Origin: Purshia tridentata
Taxonomy: Eukaryota > Streptophyta > Magnoliopsida > Rosales > Rosaceae
Length of the DNA stretch: 51,221 nucleotides
Direction: 5' to 3'
Assembly: GCA_003254885.1 (NCBI GenBank)
Contig: QANT01007900.1
Location: 1 to 51,221, forward strand
Part shown: piece by piece, positions 33,901-46,600 of the stretch
How positions within the stretch are numbered: position 1 is the stretch's first letter
Layout of the letters: every line of letters begins with the position of its first letter
Position numbers and translations under genes: made by a program
Notes under the pieces: model-generated
What the model was told of the DNA's origin: nothing
Database searches by the model: none
Seen by the model: only the letters and a program-made list of their open reading frames with translations

Positions 33901-36900
33901 GATACTGATTAAAAAGATGCATTCTGGAATTGCGTAATATTAATTATTAGTAAAAGATTACCATATCATGTTGATCACTTGGTTTTCCGGCCCATAAGCG
34001 GAGAGTAATGGTATTCCTTGTTCCATAACCAGGTATAGGATTATCATAAGCCACAGCTTCTACCTAGCAGTGTGGAGACAAACCACTAAGCTGAAATAAC
34101 CAATTATATTCATATGTTTAAAAGTTGCAAACCATCTTGCATATATAAACTAAACAATATCAAAGGATTTGCTGATATAATCGCCTTACCACTTCTCCAG
34201 GGTTCCAAACGTTACATTTTTCCCCATTCAAAAATTCCTCTTCAACAACCCCATAGAACTTATGCATGGAAATAATAATAAGAAAAATTAGCAAACATTT
34301 TGGAAGCTTTAGTAGGGCATATAATGGATGTCAAGAAAATATTAAATGAGAAATAAACAATTAACCAAAAAATGACGATAGTCGTTACAGACCTTCACTG
34401 GATATGTTACATGAACCCGCTCTGTCTCCCAAGGATTTCCAAAGTTCAACCAGTAATCAGGTTGTTCATGTTGGAAGCCATCAAGTATAACCTGGCGGAA
34501 TAATCCATATTCGTAGCGTAGCCCATAACTACAAATTGAAGATGCAACATCACCAAATACTTCCTATGTAAGAAATTGTTGGTAAAAAATAGTTCCATAA
34601 TAAAAAGGTTGTGAATTTTTATGTTGAATAATACGTTCAGTTCTCAAAGCCATTGAGCATGCAACATGTGATAAGTGAGGCACATAAAAACAATTCCTAT
34701 GGGACCACTGGCTTCTTGGGTTCACCGGACAGCGTTTCTCTTCTAATTTATGAAGTGCAAAGAATCATGGCTGCTGCATTTCGTTATCAAATGGGAATAA
34801 CAGGCTATACAATAGAGGTAACGCTCTCTTCCCTAGACTTCCAGTCTTAGAGGATGAAAGATACCACAGAGCTGAAAGGGCTAGTCACCCTATTGTTAGA
34901 GACAGAACTTAGATGGAGTATTACTAATTAAATTATTATATGCTAATCACAGAGTCGACATACCCCCATGCAGGATAATCCAAAGTTGCCATAGAATCCA
35001 ATTGACAAGCTGAAAGACGGGCTAGGCCACCATTACCAAGGGCAGCATCTCCTTCCTTGAAACATCACGAAAATAACTTATACAAGAAAAAATAAGTGCC
35101 CATCTATTTTAAAACTGAAGTATATATGCTATTGATACACATGAATGAAAAGAACCTTTATATGTTTCCAATTGGAGCTAGACTAAATATTTTCTCCCTT
35201 TTAATAAATATGTGATATGTCCAAGCCAGCATTAGCAGTTGCAAATTTAAATTTTTTGTTAAATAAATTATGATGTATTGATGCCAATACCACAAATTAG
35301 AGATCATAATGGAGGAATAACATCAAAGATAGCATAGCAACTCCAAAAACTATTTTTATGTTGCTCCACTTGGACAGAGGGAATAGTGGTGGCAAGTTTG
35401 GGGTTCAGCCCTTCAACCCAAAACCACCCCCCCCCCCCAAAAAAAAAAAAAAAANCCCCCCCCCCCCCCCCCCCCAAAAAAAAAAGAAAAAAAACCCTCG
35501 CACATATTATAGATTTCAGTCAATATTTATATATATGTATATTAAGGGGATCAGCCTTATAACTCTAGAGGAAAGGCAAGTATATCATTTTCCTAGTCCA
35601 CCCATTATATTATGAAATAAAATAGGGAAGTATATCTAAAATGTTCCCTCTGTAGATTCACTGCATTAATTTTTCCAAATACGAGAAGAAAATTTAATAT
35701 ATATATATATTTTCGGTTCAAAAGAAGAAAAAGGGTACCCTTGCTAACCTGCTCTGCCAAAACTTCCAAATCAAAGCCAAGCTGGCTTAAAGCATCTGCA
35801 TACTGATCCCGGATGCCAAGGTTGATGACACTATTCGACAAGGAACGACCTGACATTTGAATAACATATAGCGTTTCAGCAGCAAGGCAGCAACTACATC
35901 AAAGAAATACGTACAGCGCATGAATTGGGAACTCATGGAAAATTATGAGTCAAATCACCGGAAGATCAACTTAATAGGTATCAAAATATAAATGAATTAG
36001 TCTACGGAGGCTTATGATTAACAGACAGTAATATCATTAAAAGTGCATAGAATGTATATAAACAACTCCAATAAAAGTACATAAATACCCATAAGAAACT
36101 CAAGCGAGAGGAAGTATACGCGCTTAGGGTCTTTCTTCTTGAAGTAAAGTTGAGTATCATGCGAACGTTCAATCAACCGGTCTCTTACACTAAGTGCTAG
36201 AGCCTACAAAATTATCAAAACGAAAATGAAGAACTTTTCCCGCCAAAATTGAGAACAGCTAAAACAAACGTTACATTGAGATGCGAAATTACCTGATAAG
36301 CCTCAAAATCATCGAAACTAAAGCGGGACCTGGCAACGGTGTACTCAACGTGGTGAAGAATATCCTTCTGAAGGCTAATTGGGTCATTTTTCAAGAACCC
36401 GTCCATGAGCTCGAACATCCTCTCAGCCTTAGCATTGCCCTCCCCCGAGCCCAAGCCCAAGCCCAAGCCCGGCCTGCGAACCACAATGCCTGTCGTGGTG
36501 GGACCCACCGAGACCGAGCCAGCGCCGTCGATGGCGTCCGTAAGGGCCTTCTTGATCCTATCGAGGCTCTTCTGATCGCCGATTTTCTCGCCGTTGGAAT
36601 TGGTGACGAAGAACCGCTTGACGAAGTGGTCGCCCTCGAACTCCACGGTGGCCTTGTCGACGCAGAGGCCGAGGACGTTGAAGACGCGGGTGATGACCCC
36701 GAGGAGGCCGATGCGGTTGCGGGCTCGGATCACGAATTGCGTGGCGGACGGGTCGGACTCAGAGTTCTCAACGGTGACGGAGGACATGGCGGAGGGCGGT
36801 TGGGCGGCAGAGGCGCGTAGCGGTTTGGTGGCATGATTGGAGGCGTAGAAGATCGACGGTGGAGGTGAGTATCGAGAAGTTGAGGGAAACGGAGGGAACA

Positions 36901-36973
36901 GAGAGGTGGATGATGAGAATGCGAGCTTTGAATAGTCATTGATGGTGAGAAAGCGTGATGGTAGCGCAGACAT
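27969..36973 (-). CDS. Alpha-glucan (glycogen/starch) phosphorylase with N-terminal ACT-like domain, probably plastidial
   Basis: 22 coding exons: 36973-36293, 36203-36089, 35849-35749, 35055-34964, 34528-34393, 34258-34190, 34063-33962, 33762-33664, 33225-33115, 32735-32529, 32159-32052, 31653-31558, 31445-31389, 30847-30701, 30605-30546, 30422-30318, 29989-29828, 29667-29594, 29161-29038, 28627-28539, 28327-28210, 28121-27969; 3,006 nt, 1,001 residues, frame exact at every junction. Residues 1 to about 60 are Ser/Pro-rich and transit-peptide-like. An ACT-like fold follows at 79-150 ([20 protein letters not shown]). The GT35 phosphorylase body then runs to the C-terminus. The PLP-binding lysine is K854 in [19 protein letters not shown] (508-516) and [11 protein letters not shown] are intact. 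There is no ~80-residue insertion of the plastid PHO1 type. It transfers terminal glucose from alpha-1,4-glucan to phosphate, giving glucose-1-phosphate. It best fits the plant 'glycogen phosphorylase 1-like' group, distinct from PHS1 and PHS2. Confidence 0.94.
35428..35495. repeat. Homopolymer C/A tract with an ambiguous base (assembly weak point)
   Basis: Runs of C, then A, a single n at about 35455, then C and A again, inside intron 3 of the phosphorylase gene. This is the only ambiguous base noted in the window. It is most likely a sequencing or assembly artefact at a homopolymer, and its true length is uncertain. It does not touch an exon. Confidence 0.85.
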
Positions 36974-38399
36974 TGCAGAATGTGGGAATGTAGAGGAATC
37001 GCATATAGGAAAACTGAGAAAGAGAGAGCTTTGGTCTTTAGAGGTGGAAGGAGGAGCTTTGAGTGTCAATACTGTGTTACTGTGTGTCCGTGAGTCACTG
37101 CCCGCGGGAGTAGGAGAAAGAGAAAGGGCATCAACTAACTGCTTTTGCTTTTAATTTAAATATCAGTTATTATTGAGTATTAGGTGCATTACGTAGTTAA
37201 GAAAAATAAATTAGTGCCACGGAAACGAAAACAAAGCCTAAAATTTGGGATCTCATTTTTAGAAAAAATAATCATTTCTATGAAAATTTAAAAAATAACA
37301 TAATACCACTAACAAGTAACAAGTAAGATTATTCAGTTGCAATAATATTTGAAATCGGATAAAAAAATTATTGCATTTTAATTGCAAGTATCATTCAGAT
37401 GTGTTGAGCTCCATTGACTGATTAAACAAAGAGTTATGTTAGACCAGACCACCGCATTGATTAATTATATGATATAATAGTTAAATCATTAAATCGATAT
37501 TAATTTTTGAGCTAATATAATGAGAAAGGGTAATTAAAATGAATCTTGGATCTGATGATGCGGTGGAATGTGGATAGGAGCAGAAAGGGACATTGCTTTG
37601 CTTTTTGGCAAAAGGCAAGGAGGACAACAGGAACCACGCCCTCCACCATCCACCGTTGCATCCTCCACGGGTCTCAAAACACAGGGACGACACACGAAAC
37701 CACCCTCAACAGCAGACGCGTGTCGTTTGTTGACCGTTATGCGTGGGCTGGGCGGCTCTCTCTTTCTACTACTACTTGGGTTTCACTTGGGCCTGCCTTT
37801 TAAACACACTGTTCCAGTCCAGAAAATGCTTCATCCATAGATTATTTCCTACAACTTTCTTTTTGCCCTTAAAGTTAGGTTTTAATCATTAAATTAAAAT
37901 TATAAAATATTATATACAAACAAAATTGTCAAATTCATTTACAATGTTACTAAACTAGTGTTGTTTATCTTTATAATATTAAAATCTCCCTTTCCATATT
38001 AAAACAAACAAAAATCGCCAACCTCGTTTGATCGTTAGAATTGGAAAGTATAAAATTATAAATAGTAAATTGGGTGCGTCATTTCTCCAGAAAACATTAT
38101 GTACCACGTTACTATTTACAAATCGCAACGGTATAAGACCGGAATAATGGTGTAGATTGTATACACAGTAAACTGCTAAACTTTATCTGGAAACTTCCAC
38201 ACCGTTCTCGTCCTCTCCACAACCTCAAATAATCTAGCTACCACCCCAATAAGAGCACCTCATGAGAATTCATTTCCAACGGACCCATTAGAAAGTTTTC
38301 AAGTATTTAGAGCCTTCGAGTTTAACACCACCGTTTCCAGCAGCAGAATAAAGATTCAAGAAAGAAATTAACAAAGAGAAAGAAGAAGAAGAAGAAGAT
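36974..38399. other. Divergent intergenic region between phosphorylase and DnaJ genes
   Basis: Shared upstream DNA of two divergently transcribed genes. 37000-37140 is the phosphorylase leader and promoter. 37546-37840 is unusually GC-rich and open in several frames, but its frames share no motif and it is not called as a gene. A heat-shock-element-like motif lies at 38189-38208 and a GAA run ends at the DnaJ ATG. Confidence 0.5.
38189..38208 (+). promoter_or_regulatory. Heat-shock-element-like site upstream of the DnaJ gene
   Basis: Consecutive 5-bp units gGAAa, cTTCc, acacc, gTTCt: three of four fit the nGAAn/nTTCn pattern bound by heat-shock factors, about 190 bp upstream of the ATG. This is plausible for an Hsp40 gene but not proof of heat induction. 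Confidence 0.4.
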
Positions 38400-40038
38400 A
38401 TGGGTGTGGATTACTACAAGATTTTGCAGGTTGACAAGAACGCTAAAGATGAGGATTTGAAGAAAGCTTATCGAAAGCTCGCCATGAAATGGCACCCTGA
38501 CAAGAACCCCAACAACAAGAAAGAAGCTGAGGCCAATTTCAAAAAGATCTCCGAGGCCTATGAGGTTTGTCATCCTTTTCTCTCTTTTTGTTCTTTCAAA
38601 GTATTCATTCACTTCAAAGACTGTTCTTTCAATCTACCAATAAATATTTGTCATCTGGGGTTTTGGGTTTTTCACGATTACCCACTAGAGAAAATCCCAC
38701 AAGCCCCTCACTTTGTTTTTTCTGCTTTTTTTACCTACTTAATGTCAGTCCACATGTTAAGTTACCCATATTTAAATCTAAAAATCCCTTCCTTAAATGA
38801 CAGGAAGATTCAGATTTTCCATATATTAATGCTAAAATGATCCCCTGTGTGTTTGATTTGGTAGGTTCTGAGTGATCCCCAGAAAAGAGCAATCTACGAT
38901 CAATACGGTGAAGAGGGGCTAAAAGGCCAAGTGCCACCCCCAGGTGCTGGGGGGCCTGATGGTGCTACTTTCTTCCAAACTGGGGATGGTCAATCTCGCG
39001 GTTCTTTCTTCTTCAACCCCAGAAACGCTGACGACATTTTTGCTGAGATTTTTGGGTTCTCGAGCCCAATGGGTGGAATGGGTGGCGTGAGGGGTGCAAG
39101 ATCACACTTTGGTGGAATGGGGTTTGGAGATGACATGTTTACTTCATTTGGAGAAGGCCGACCGATGAGTCAGGGTCCACGAAAAGCTCCTCCCATAGAG
39201 AACACCTTGCCCTGTAGCCTTGAGGAGCTCTATAAGGGAACTACCAAGAAGATGAAGATATCAAGGGAAATTGCAGATGCAAGTGGGTAAGTCTTATTTA
39301 ACTCAATTTATAACTTGTATATTTACATTTTCCTTACTTGTATATTTACTTTTGCCTTCGTTGCTTGCATCTTAAGTTCGTAATGTTGGTTTGATTTCAA
39401 TGTCATTATAAAAGTAGGATGGTGGCTATGATGATGATGATGATGGTATAGTATTGGTGACATTGGGGTAAAGACATCATAGCCAGCTCTGAATTGCTGT
39501 AGTTGCTGTCATTGCTAGGAACATGAATATGGTGATCTCGGTTGTTTAATTTCAATTCATTTTTCTGGTTCATTGACACCTATTTATCATGTTATGCAGG
39601 AAGACCATGCCAGTACAGGAAATCCTAACCATTGAAATCAAGCCTGGCTGGAAAAAGGGAACAAAGATCACCTTCCCAGAGAAAGGGAATGAGCAAGCAA
39701 ATATAGTTCCTGCAGACCTGGTCTTCATAATTGATGAGAAGCCACATAGCACATTCACAAGGGATGGGAATGACCTGGTTGTCACACTGAAGATCTCGCT
39801 CGCAGAAGCTCTCACAGGCTACACTGTCCATCTCACTACACTAGATGGAAGGACCCTCACCATCCCCATCAACAATGTCATTCATCCAAACTATGAGGAG
39901 ATAGTCCCCAAGGAGGGTATGCCCATACCAAAAGATCCCTCCAAGAGGGGCAACCTTCGGGTCAAATTCAATGTCAAATTTCCAACCAGGTTGACTTCTG
40001 AACAGAAGACCGGAATTAAGAAACTTTTGGCGCCCTAG
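38400..40038 (+). CDS. Type II (class B) DnaJ/Hsp40 co-chaperone, DNAJB/Sis1-like
   Basis: Three coding exons: 38400-38564, 38865-39286 and 39600-40038; 1,026 nt, 341 residues. The J domain spans about residues 4-66 with the HPD motif in [10 protein letters not shown], which stimulates Hsp70 ATPase. A Gly/Phe-rich linker follows ([20 protein letters not shown]). The CxxCxGxG zinc-finger module of type I DnaJ is absent. Two substrate-binding beta-domains make up the C-terminal half ([37 protein letters not shown]). There is no membrane segment or KDEL, so it is probably cytosolic/nuclear. The length and order match the plant DNAJB1/4-like group (for example Arabidopsis At2g20560). It is the only plus-strand gene in the window. 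A GAA repeat ends one base before the ATG, and an AATAAA signal lies near 40180, about 140 bp past the stop. Confidence 0.97.
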
Positions 40039-40666
40039 TTTTGGTTGTAACCCACAATGTGCTATGAGAATCTGAGACTTGTGAATATTTTTTTGAAATG
40101 GCATGGATTTGTAAGGTTGAAACATCTTTTTGTCCAGAAAAGTTATATTGAGCAATTTTAGCTCTAAGAGAAACTAGCAAATAAAGTTTGAGTGAAAAAA
40201 AGTGATACCCGCCATATTTTTCCCAATTTTTCATTACAATCGCATTGTCAAAGAGAGGAATCCATAATATTGTAAGACCAATATACCACCCATAAAAAAT
40301 TACGTTGTATACAATTTTTTATAAAATAACATTTGCAGTATAACTTGCTCAACCTTTTTATTAGGTAATGTTTGTTACACGCTTGAATAAAATACACGTT
40401 ACACCGCAGTCCTATTGCAGTACATCTATCCAATATTTCTATCCAGACTATCTAGTAATGATTTCATCCATGAACTGGGAGAAAAAAGAAAAAAGAAAAA
40501 AAAGCTAATAATAATAATAACAAAAATGATGAAGATTTGGTGGAGGCCAGTATTGATTCCAACACCAGGATGAGATCAGCCGCTGTTGATGCTGCAATAT
40601 CAAAAAGTACATTGCAGCCAGCATAATCTCAGACGCTCACACAAGGGCAATATAGATTTTGGCACT
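40039..40666. other. Convergent 3' region of DnaJ and RLT1 genes
   Basis: Contains the DnaJ 3' UTR with an AATAAA at about 40180 and the RLT1 3' UTR reading from the other side. The two 3' ends are only about 630 bp apart and transcripts could approach or overlap. An A-rich and AAT-repeat tract lies near 40486-40520. Confidence 0.55.
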
Positions 40667-43600
40667 TCAATCACTATAGTCATCTGAATCTGCTGAATCT
40701 GTGCCATCGTCATTTCTATTCCTGTCTGGTATTTCGTCCGAGGCATCACTCATATCTGCATCCCCCTCTGAATCTTCCTCTCTAACTTCTTCAATGCCAT
40801 TATTGTCATCTTCAGAAGCATCCACATCCTCATCACTCGCTTCTAGTAGACCCCCGTTCCATCCACTGGAGGTCCCATCAAATCCAGCTTCCCAGTTTTC
40901 TTGTTCATATCCCACTGCTTGTTCATCGTCGTCAGATTCCAATGCTTCTTCTGCTTGTTCATATCCCTCTCCTTGTTCATCACCTTTCATATTGATCATA
41001 TCGATCTTTTCATCATCCCATTCCTCACCCAAGTTTCTCGGAGATTCCCCCCCACTTTCAGGGCTACTGCGTATGTCAGTCATACGGCCAATCAGCGTAC
41101 CCTCAACAGCCCTGTTCTTCGTTCTCCTCTTTCTAACAGCTCGGCGACCCCGTCCGCTCCCTTGCCCTTGTGTTTTTCGTCCCACCGGTCTAAACCCTAG
41201 ATTCAAAGTCTCATTACCCCTAATGTTTCGCCGACTTGCTCCCGATTTGGAATCATTCACTTTTCTCTGCAACTTTTTACCATGTCCCTGTTCACGACCT
41301 CCTCGCCCACGTTTAAAGTTGTTTCGTGCACTTTTCAGGTGAGTAAAGTTCTCTTCCCTTATGTGGTCATTGTGGTCTCCTTCTGTTAGCTCAAACTCTT
41401 TATCATTCCTCAGAGGAGTAAATCTCACAGGAAGCTTCTGTGGACAAGGAAAAGCAGATTCAGAAACACCACTTGTCCAATGACATGGTGAAAGTTTTTA
41501 GAAACACCAGCAAAATCAATTCATAAGATTACCCCGAATTTACAAAACTAGAACTGCAGTCTTAAGAATTTCATAAAAGTTGTATTTTTGCACAAGATTT
41601 GTGTGCATTTGTGTCTGTAACATTACCCTGAACAAGAGCAAGAGGAAAGAAAAGGAAAACTCACAATATATTCTCTGGCTTCCTTGTCTCCATTCGGCTC
41701 AGGTTTCTCATGCTGTATATATGTTATTGATGAATCCATCTCATAAAGTCTCAGGGCCACAGCTGCAGTCGTATGTGGTACCCAAGGAAGTAAAGGAATT
41801 GATCCAGAGTCTAGATAATCACGAACAGCACCCCCTGACTGTTTGCAGGAGCCCAACAATTCATCTGTCATTGCAAAATTTGATGACAGAAAGTCCCGCT
41901 TCATTGCAGTCTCTAACAAGGACAATATCTGCATTGAAGTCTGTATAAATTGAGCTACTCATCATATAAAAAATTTGTTTCAGGAATAGCAGTATCGTGC
42001 ACCACGCTGATATTGGTTCAATCAATCACTGATAAACAGAATAAAATATAAAAAATGCATATGAAATTGATGGATAAATCAATGGACCACATGATGTTTC
42101 CATTTTTCTTGTATAAATAGAAAATCAGGAAAAAAAAAAAAATTTTAGCAGAATTTGGTTGATCATGATATAGGTTCAATCATAAGAACAAAATTACAAA
42201 AGGTAGGAAAACCTGTAGAAGTTCTTCGATTGATAATGATGCATTCAGTTTCGCACCCCACGTCTTTCGACGGTCCTCTGTCCAAAACGATTGAAGTGCT
42301 TCCGGTGGAACGGATACCTGTCAATCAAAATTTGCATGATTAGTAGGCCAAACTGAAAATCAACCGTGGATGCAATAGATGCAAGGTTGTTAGTATCTCA
42401 CCTCAACAAGAGCTATCAGGGCCTTGAGCAATCTGCTGGCCAAGGGAAGAGAATTACCTGGAATATGGGTATCCCAAGGTTCCAACTTCCTCTTATCTTT
42501 ACATTGAATTACATGTTCGGAAAAGTTAAAATTTTTATACATAGCACCAAAAGTCTGATGGCATAAACTGCAGTGGGAATCTTCAAAGTAATAGCAACTG
42601 AGGCAGACATTGCAAACATCAAGTAGCGGTCTGCACCTCTTTTTCCCATATTTCATGGCACATAACGTAGTCGAATTGAAGCATTCCTTCCACATCCACT
42701 TCTGAAAATCTTCATACCTTCTCAAGGCAGATCTTTTCTCAGTTTCATTTCTGTCAAGCTCAATTCTGAAAGAAGAGGAGGTCTCAGCTGTATCAGAATT
42801 CAAAGCACAAACAGTACTGCCAGGGCTGTCAAAACCAGAAGGGCAATCAGGACTAGAATCCATTTCATCAGCTTCATTTTTAACATGGATTTTACTTTGG
42901 CCTGCGACACTAGGACAATTCACATTTCTCCGAACATTTTCCTTGAAGGATGCCTCAATCTTTTGCAACATTAAGCGTAAATGGGATTCCCTAACCCCCC
43001 GAGAGTCCAGAGACGTCAAAAGAGCATCAAAGGCCTACAAAAACAATGGATTCAACAAATTATAATCAAATATAATTATAAACAATTGAGACAAAAAAGT
43101 GTTTATTCTCATTTAGCATCAGCAACATATTTATTGAGAGGAAAATAAGAAACCAACTTTGCTCTGACAAAAGCAAACCATGCATATCCCAACTTAGATC
43201 AGTCCTATTCACTTAAAAAGGGCTGAAAGGATCAATGATGGTTATTCCTAAAAAGGGTAACATGTGGCTCACTGCATAACCAACAACATTATTCACCGCT
43301 ACAAAGAATAAAAGCCAAAATACACACACAGACATGAGAAGCCCTGAAACAGATCATAAAACTGTAAGTATTTAAGTACCTCTTCGGTGTCGATAAGCCT
43401 CCAATTTCCCTTGTTTAATTCAATAAAAATCCTGCCCGAACCAGGATCATTGCTTGATGCAGATGCAACAAATTGCCAGTATCGATTATGCCTGCGATCT
43501 TGACCGAGAGGCAAGGACCGGTATGCATACATCTCTTCTGCTCTATGTGCAATATATGACTTCAACTGTGAGCGTGACCTTTTTGATGCATATGCAAGTT

Positions 43601-46600
43601 GCTGAGCCAAAAAGTTATCAGGACCCATGGTAATATCCTGAGCTACTAAGGTCCTTTCAACAGGCACACCATTAAGGTGATTCTGAATACCTTGTGAACC
43701 ATGAATTGACTTTTGATTTTCTGTAGTGCCTGGGGATGCTTCATTGTTTCTATTATCAACATCCAGAACAGGACTTTGGCTGCCCTCCGCTCCGGTAGTT
43801 TCAGCTTTGCCTCCCATAAAAGATGGAAAGTCTAACTTACAAACATTCTCTTCTTTCAGGCGACTTTTATCAAGCTGTGCCTCTGCCCACATTTGCTTCT
43901 TAAGAGCATTTGCTGCTTCTAAGCGATCCTGTTGAACTCTTGGTGTCAAATATAACACAGAAAAGACAACAATATATTGATTTAACAAATTTGAAAAAAA
44001 AATCTTTACCTCAAGAACAACACGGATAGAGTTTCCTTCATTTGCAACACCAATTAAGGCAACAAAAGCATTAAGACGCTCTTCCACACTGAGATCAGAA
44101 AATTCACCTTCTGCAAGCCCTTGAACCCATGATTCACCTGACTTGCTTTCATCAATCTCCATATTTTCTTGATCAAGATTACTAGCACTAATATCTACAC
44201 CAGAAACACACTGCTTGGAGGAAGCACTTGGACAGTTTGCATCTTTGAAACCACTCATGGGGGAAGATGAAACATCCTTGCCAAACTCATTTTGCACATT
44301 TAGTGCAACATCATTACATAAATTTTCCTTGCCATTTTCTGAGAAAGTAATTACTTCATTATAATGCTCAGGGGATTTCTTTGCAACTAATGGAGTAGCT
44401 AAGTCATCAACTTCAGGATCCTCGTCAACTTCATCACATTCAGAGTCTTCATCTCTTTCAACCTCATCTGCGTCATCTCTTTCAACATCATCGGCATCTT
44501 CAGCAGCTAAAAACCCATTTTCAAATATTTGAACTTTCTTCCTGGCTGCAGAAAGTATGGCCTCAGCATCAGCAGGATCCTTTCTGTAAGCAGCTCGGAC
44601 ACGATATGTTGAAGGAGCTATTCTTTCAAAAAGCTTAGTATCTCTTGTCAAAGCAACAGAAATTGAAGCCTCTGGGGTCTTGCTTGTTGTCAGGTCCCGA
44701 AGGCCAGATTTCTTCCAGCAAAAGAACAAATAACAGACATAAAAAATCAAAATCAGGAAAGAGGAAAATACATTTCAATACCAAAAAGACTTAAAACTCT
44801 TGTCACACAGATTTTCTGCCAACATTAATTTAAACTCACCTGAATCTTGTCTGCTAGTTCTAACACAGTCAATCCCTTGTTTCCCTCAAGTGACAGAACA
44901 TGAAAAGCTGCAAATTTTACAGTTCCAGGAGTCAACCGATGTCTAGATCTTCGTGGAGCTAATAAGCCTTTTTCTTGCATTATTGCAAATGCATTTTCAG
45001 CTGCTGAACCATTGCGCAGAGTAGAAATTACATCCTGACAACCTTTACCCTGCAAGTACAAGAGGTACCATGAGTCTTGAGTTTCTTCCCGAAAAACTTA
45101 AAAAGATACTAAAGAATTGAAAAGGGAACCTCATCATTATCAGGCAAGTATGACCATGTGATACTCCTTTTCTTTAACTGAGGCCCAAAACCAGCAGACA
45201 GTGCTAATTGCCGGAATATTTCAGGCCATGTTAGCAGATTTAAGTGCCGCTGCCAGTTCCGTATATCAAAGCCCCATGCATATGCCTGAAACAGAGAGTA
45301 AAATCAATTTGAAGAACAATTAGGAAAAACCAATGAAATGAACATAAAGAAAACACTGAAGGCGTGCAGAGAGAGAAGATTACTCCTTCAACAATATGTG
45401 GATGTCCACCTCCAGGATTAGCAGCACCATTTTGATTAATTCCTAATCCAGTAGAAGGAGTCCTTGCAACATCTTCAATATCTTTTATAATCAACCTTAA
45501 GAGAGCAACATGAATCTCTCCTAACAACCTTGAATCCTGATATCAACATGATAAAAAATCTAAGACTGGCAAGAAACATATGAACAATTGATTAGGATGC
45601 CAAATTTTGAAATATAAGAACTCATTGGTGGCTCACATAGTCATGAAAAGCTTGAACAAACTCATCAAGAGTAAAAGGCCATAACTCGAGAACATCAGCA
45701 AAAGTAATCAAAAATCTCCAAACCTGTTAAACACCGTTACAAAATTTAATCATCAGAATTGGAGGCATTATTCACAATATCAGCATAAAAAGAATCTAGT
45801 AAAAATAACATGCATATAATTTTACTGGAGTTTTATTATAACTACACAGGTAAAATAATAACCATGAGAATAACATGCCAGCCAGAGCATATTGAAACTT
45901 TCATTTCTAAATACAGTCAAATACATATATAAACTAGCAAACACAAGCAAGAACAGGAAGTAGAAAGAGCCACAAAGAGACTATCACAGAAAATAGCCAG
46001 AGTCTAGACCACAGAAATTACTGGCCATTCAGTGTGCACAAGGAAATTATGTAATCATAACCGATGCAAAAATATAGAGAATATCACACATATAATGTAT
46101 TTCTAAAATCTCATATAGAAGGAAAAAGGAAGGACTCACCATGAGAAAGTTACCAATATTGTCTTCTGAATTGATCCACGGCTGAACTGCAAATGGTCTT
46201 TTCAATTGCACAGACTTGGGCGGAAATGTAGCCAGATGACCTAAAGGACAATAACCATGTCATAAGAAAAATTTGTAGAGTACTTACAGAAACTAATGAG
46301 ACAGAAAAATGAAGACAATCTCATGATCAAACAAGATAATCTGATATTTAAAATCAATAGATAGTCTGAAAATACTGATGCATGGTGCACAGGGTGAAAA
46401 AAAAAATTCATGTTAATGTAGAAAAGAATAAAATTCTTGGCGAAGAATGCCAACCAACACCTACCTCTGAATGCATCAAGGTTTTGCAAGGTGTCAAGAT
46501 CAATACAAATTATCGAGGATAATCCCTTGCTTGCGGCAGCCAGCTCCATTAGTTCGAGTTGCTCATCCTCAATAAGCTCCATAGATTCTTTAGCTAGTCT

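Noticed and set aside
36281..36820. Long plus-strand frame of 179 codons over the phosphorylase first exon
   Set aside because: Antisense shadow of GC-rich exon 1, which is firmly coding on the minus strand.
37546..37840. Overlapping GC-rich frames in the phosphorylase-DnaJ intergenic region
   Set aside because: No recognisable motif, competing frames on both strands, and no splice or promoter context favouring one of them.
40701..41342. 213-codon plus-strand Ser-rich frame opposite the last RLT1 exon
   Set aside because: Antisense of the Glu/Asp/Arg-rich C-terminal tail of RLT1; Ser/Pro/Leu-rich by codon complementarity.
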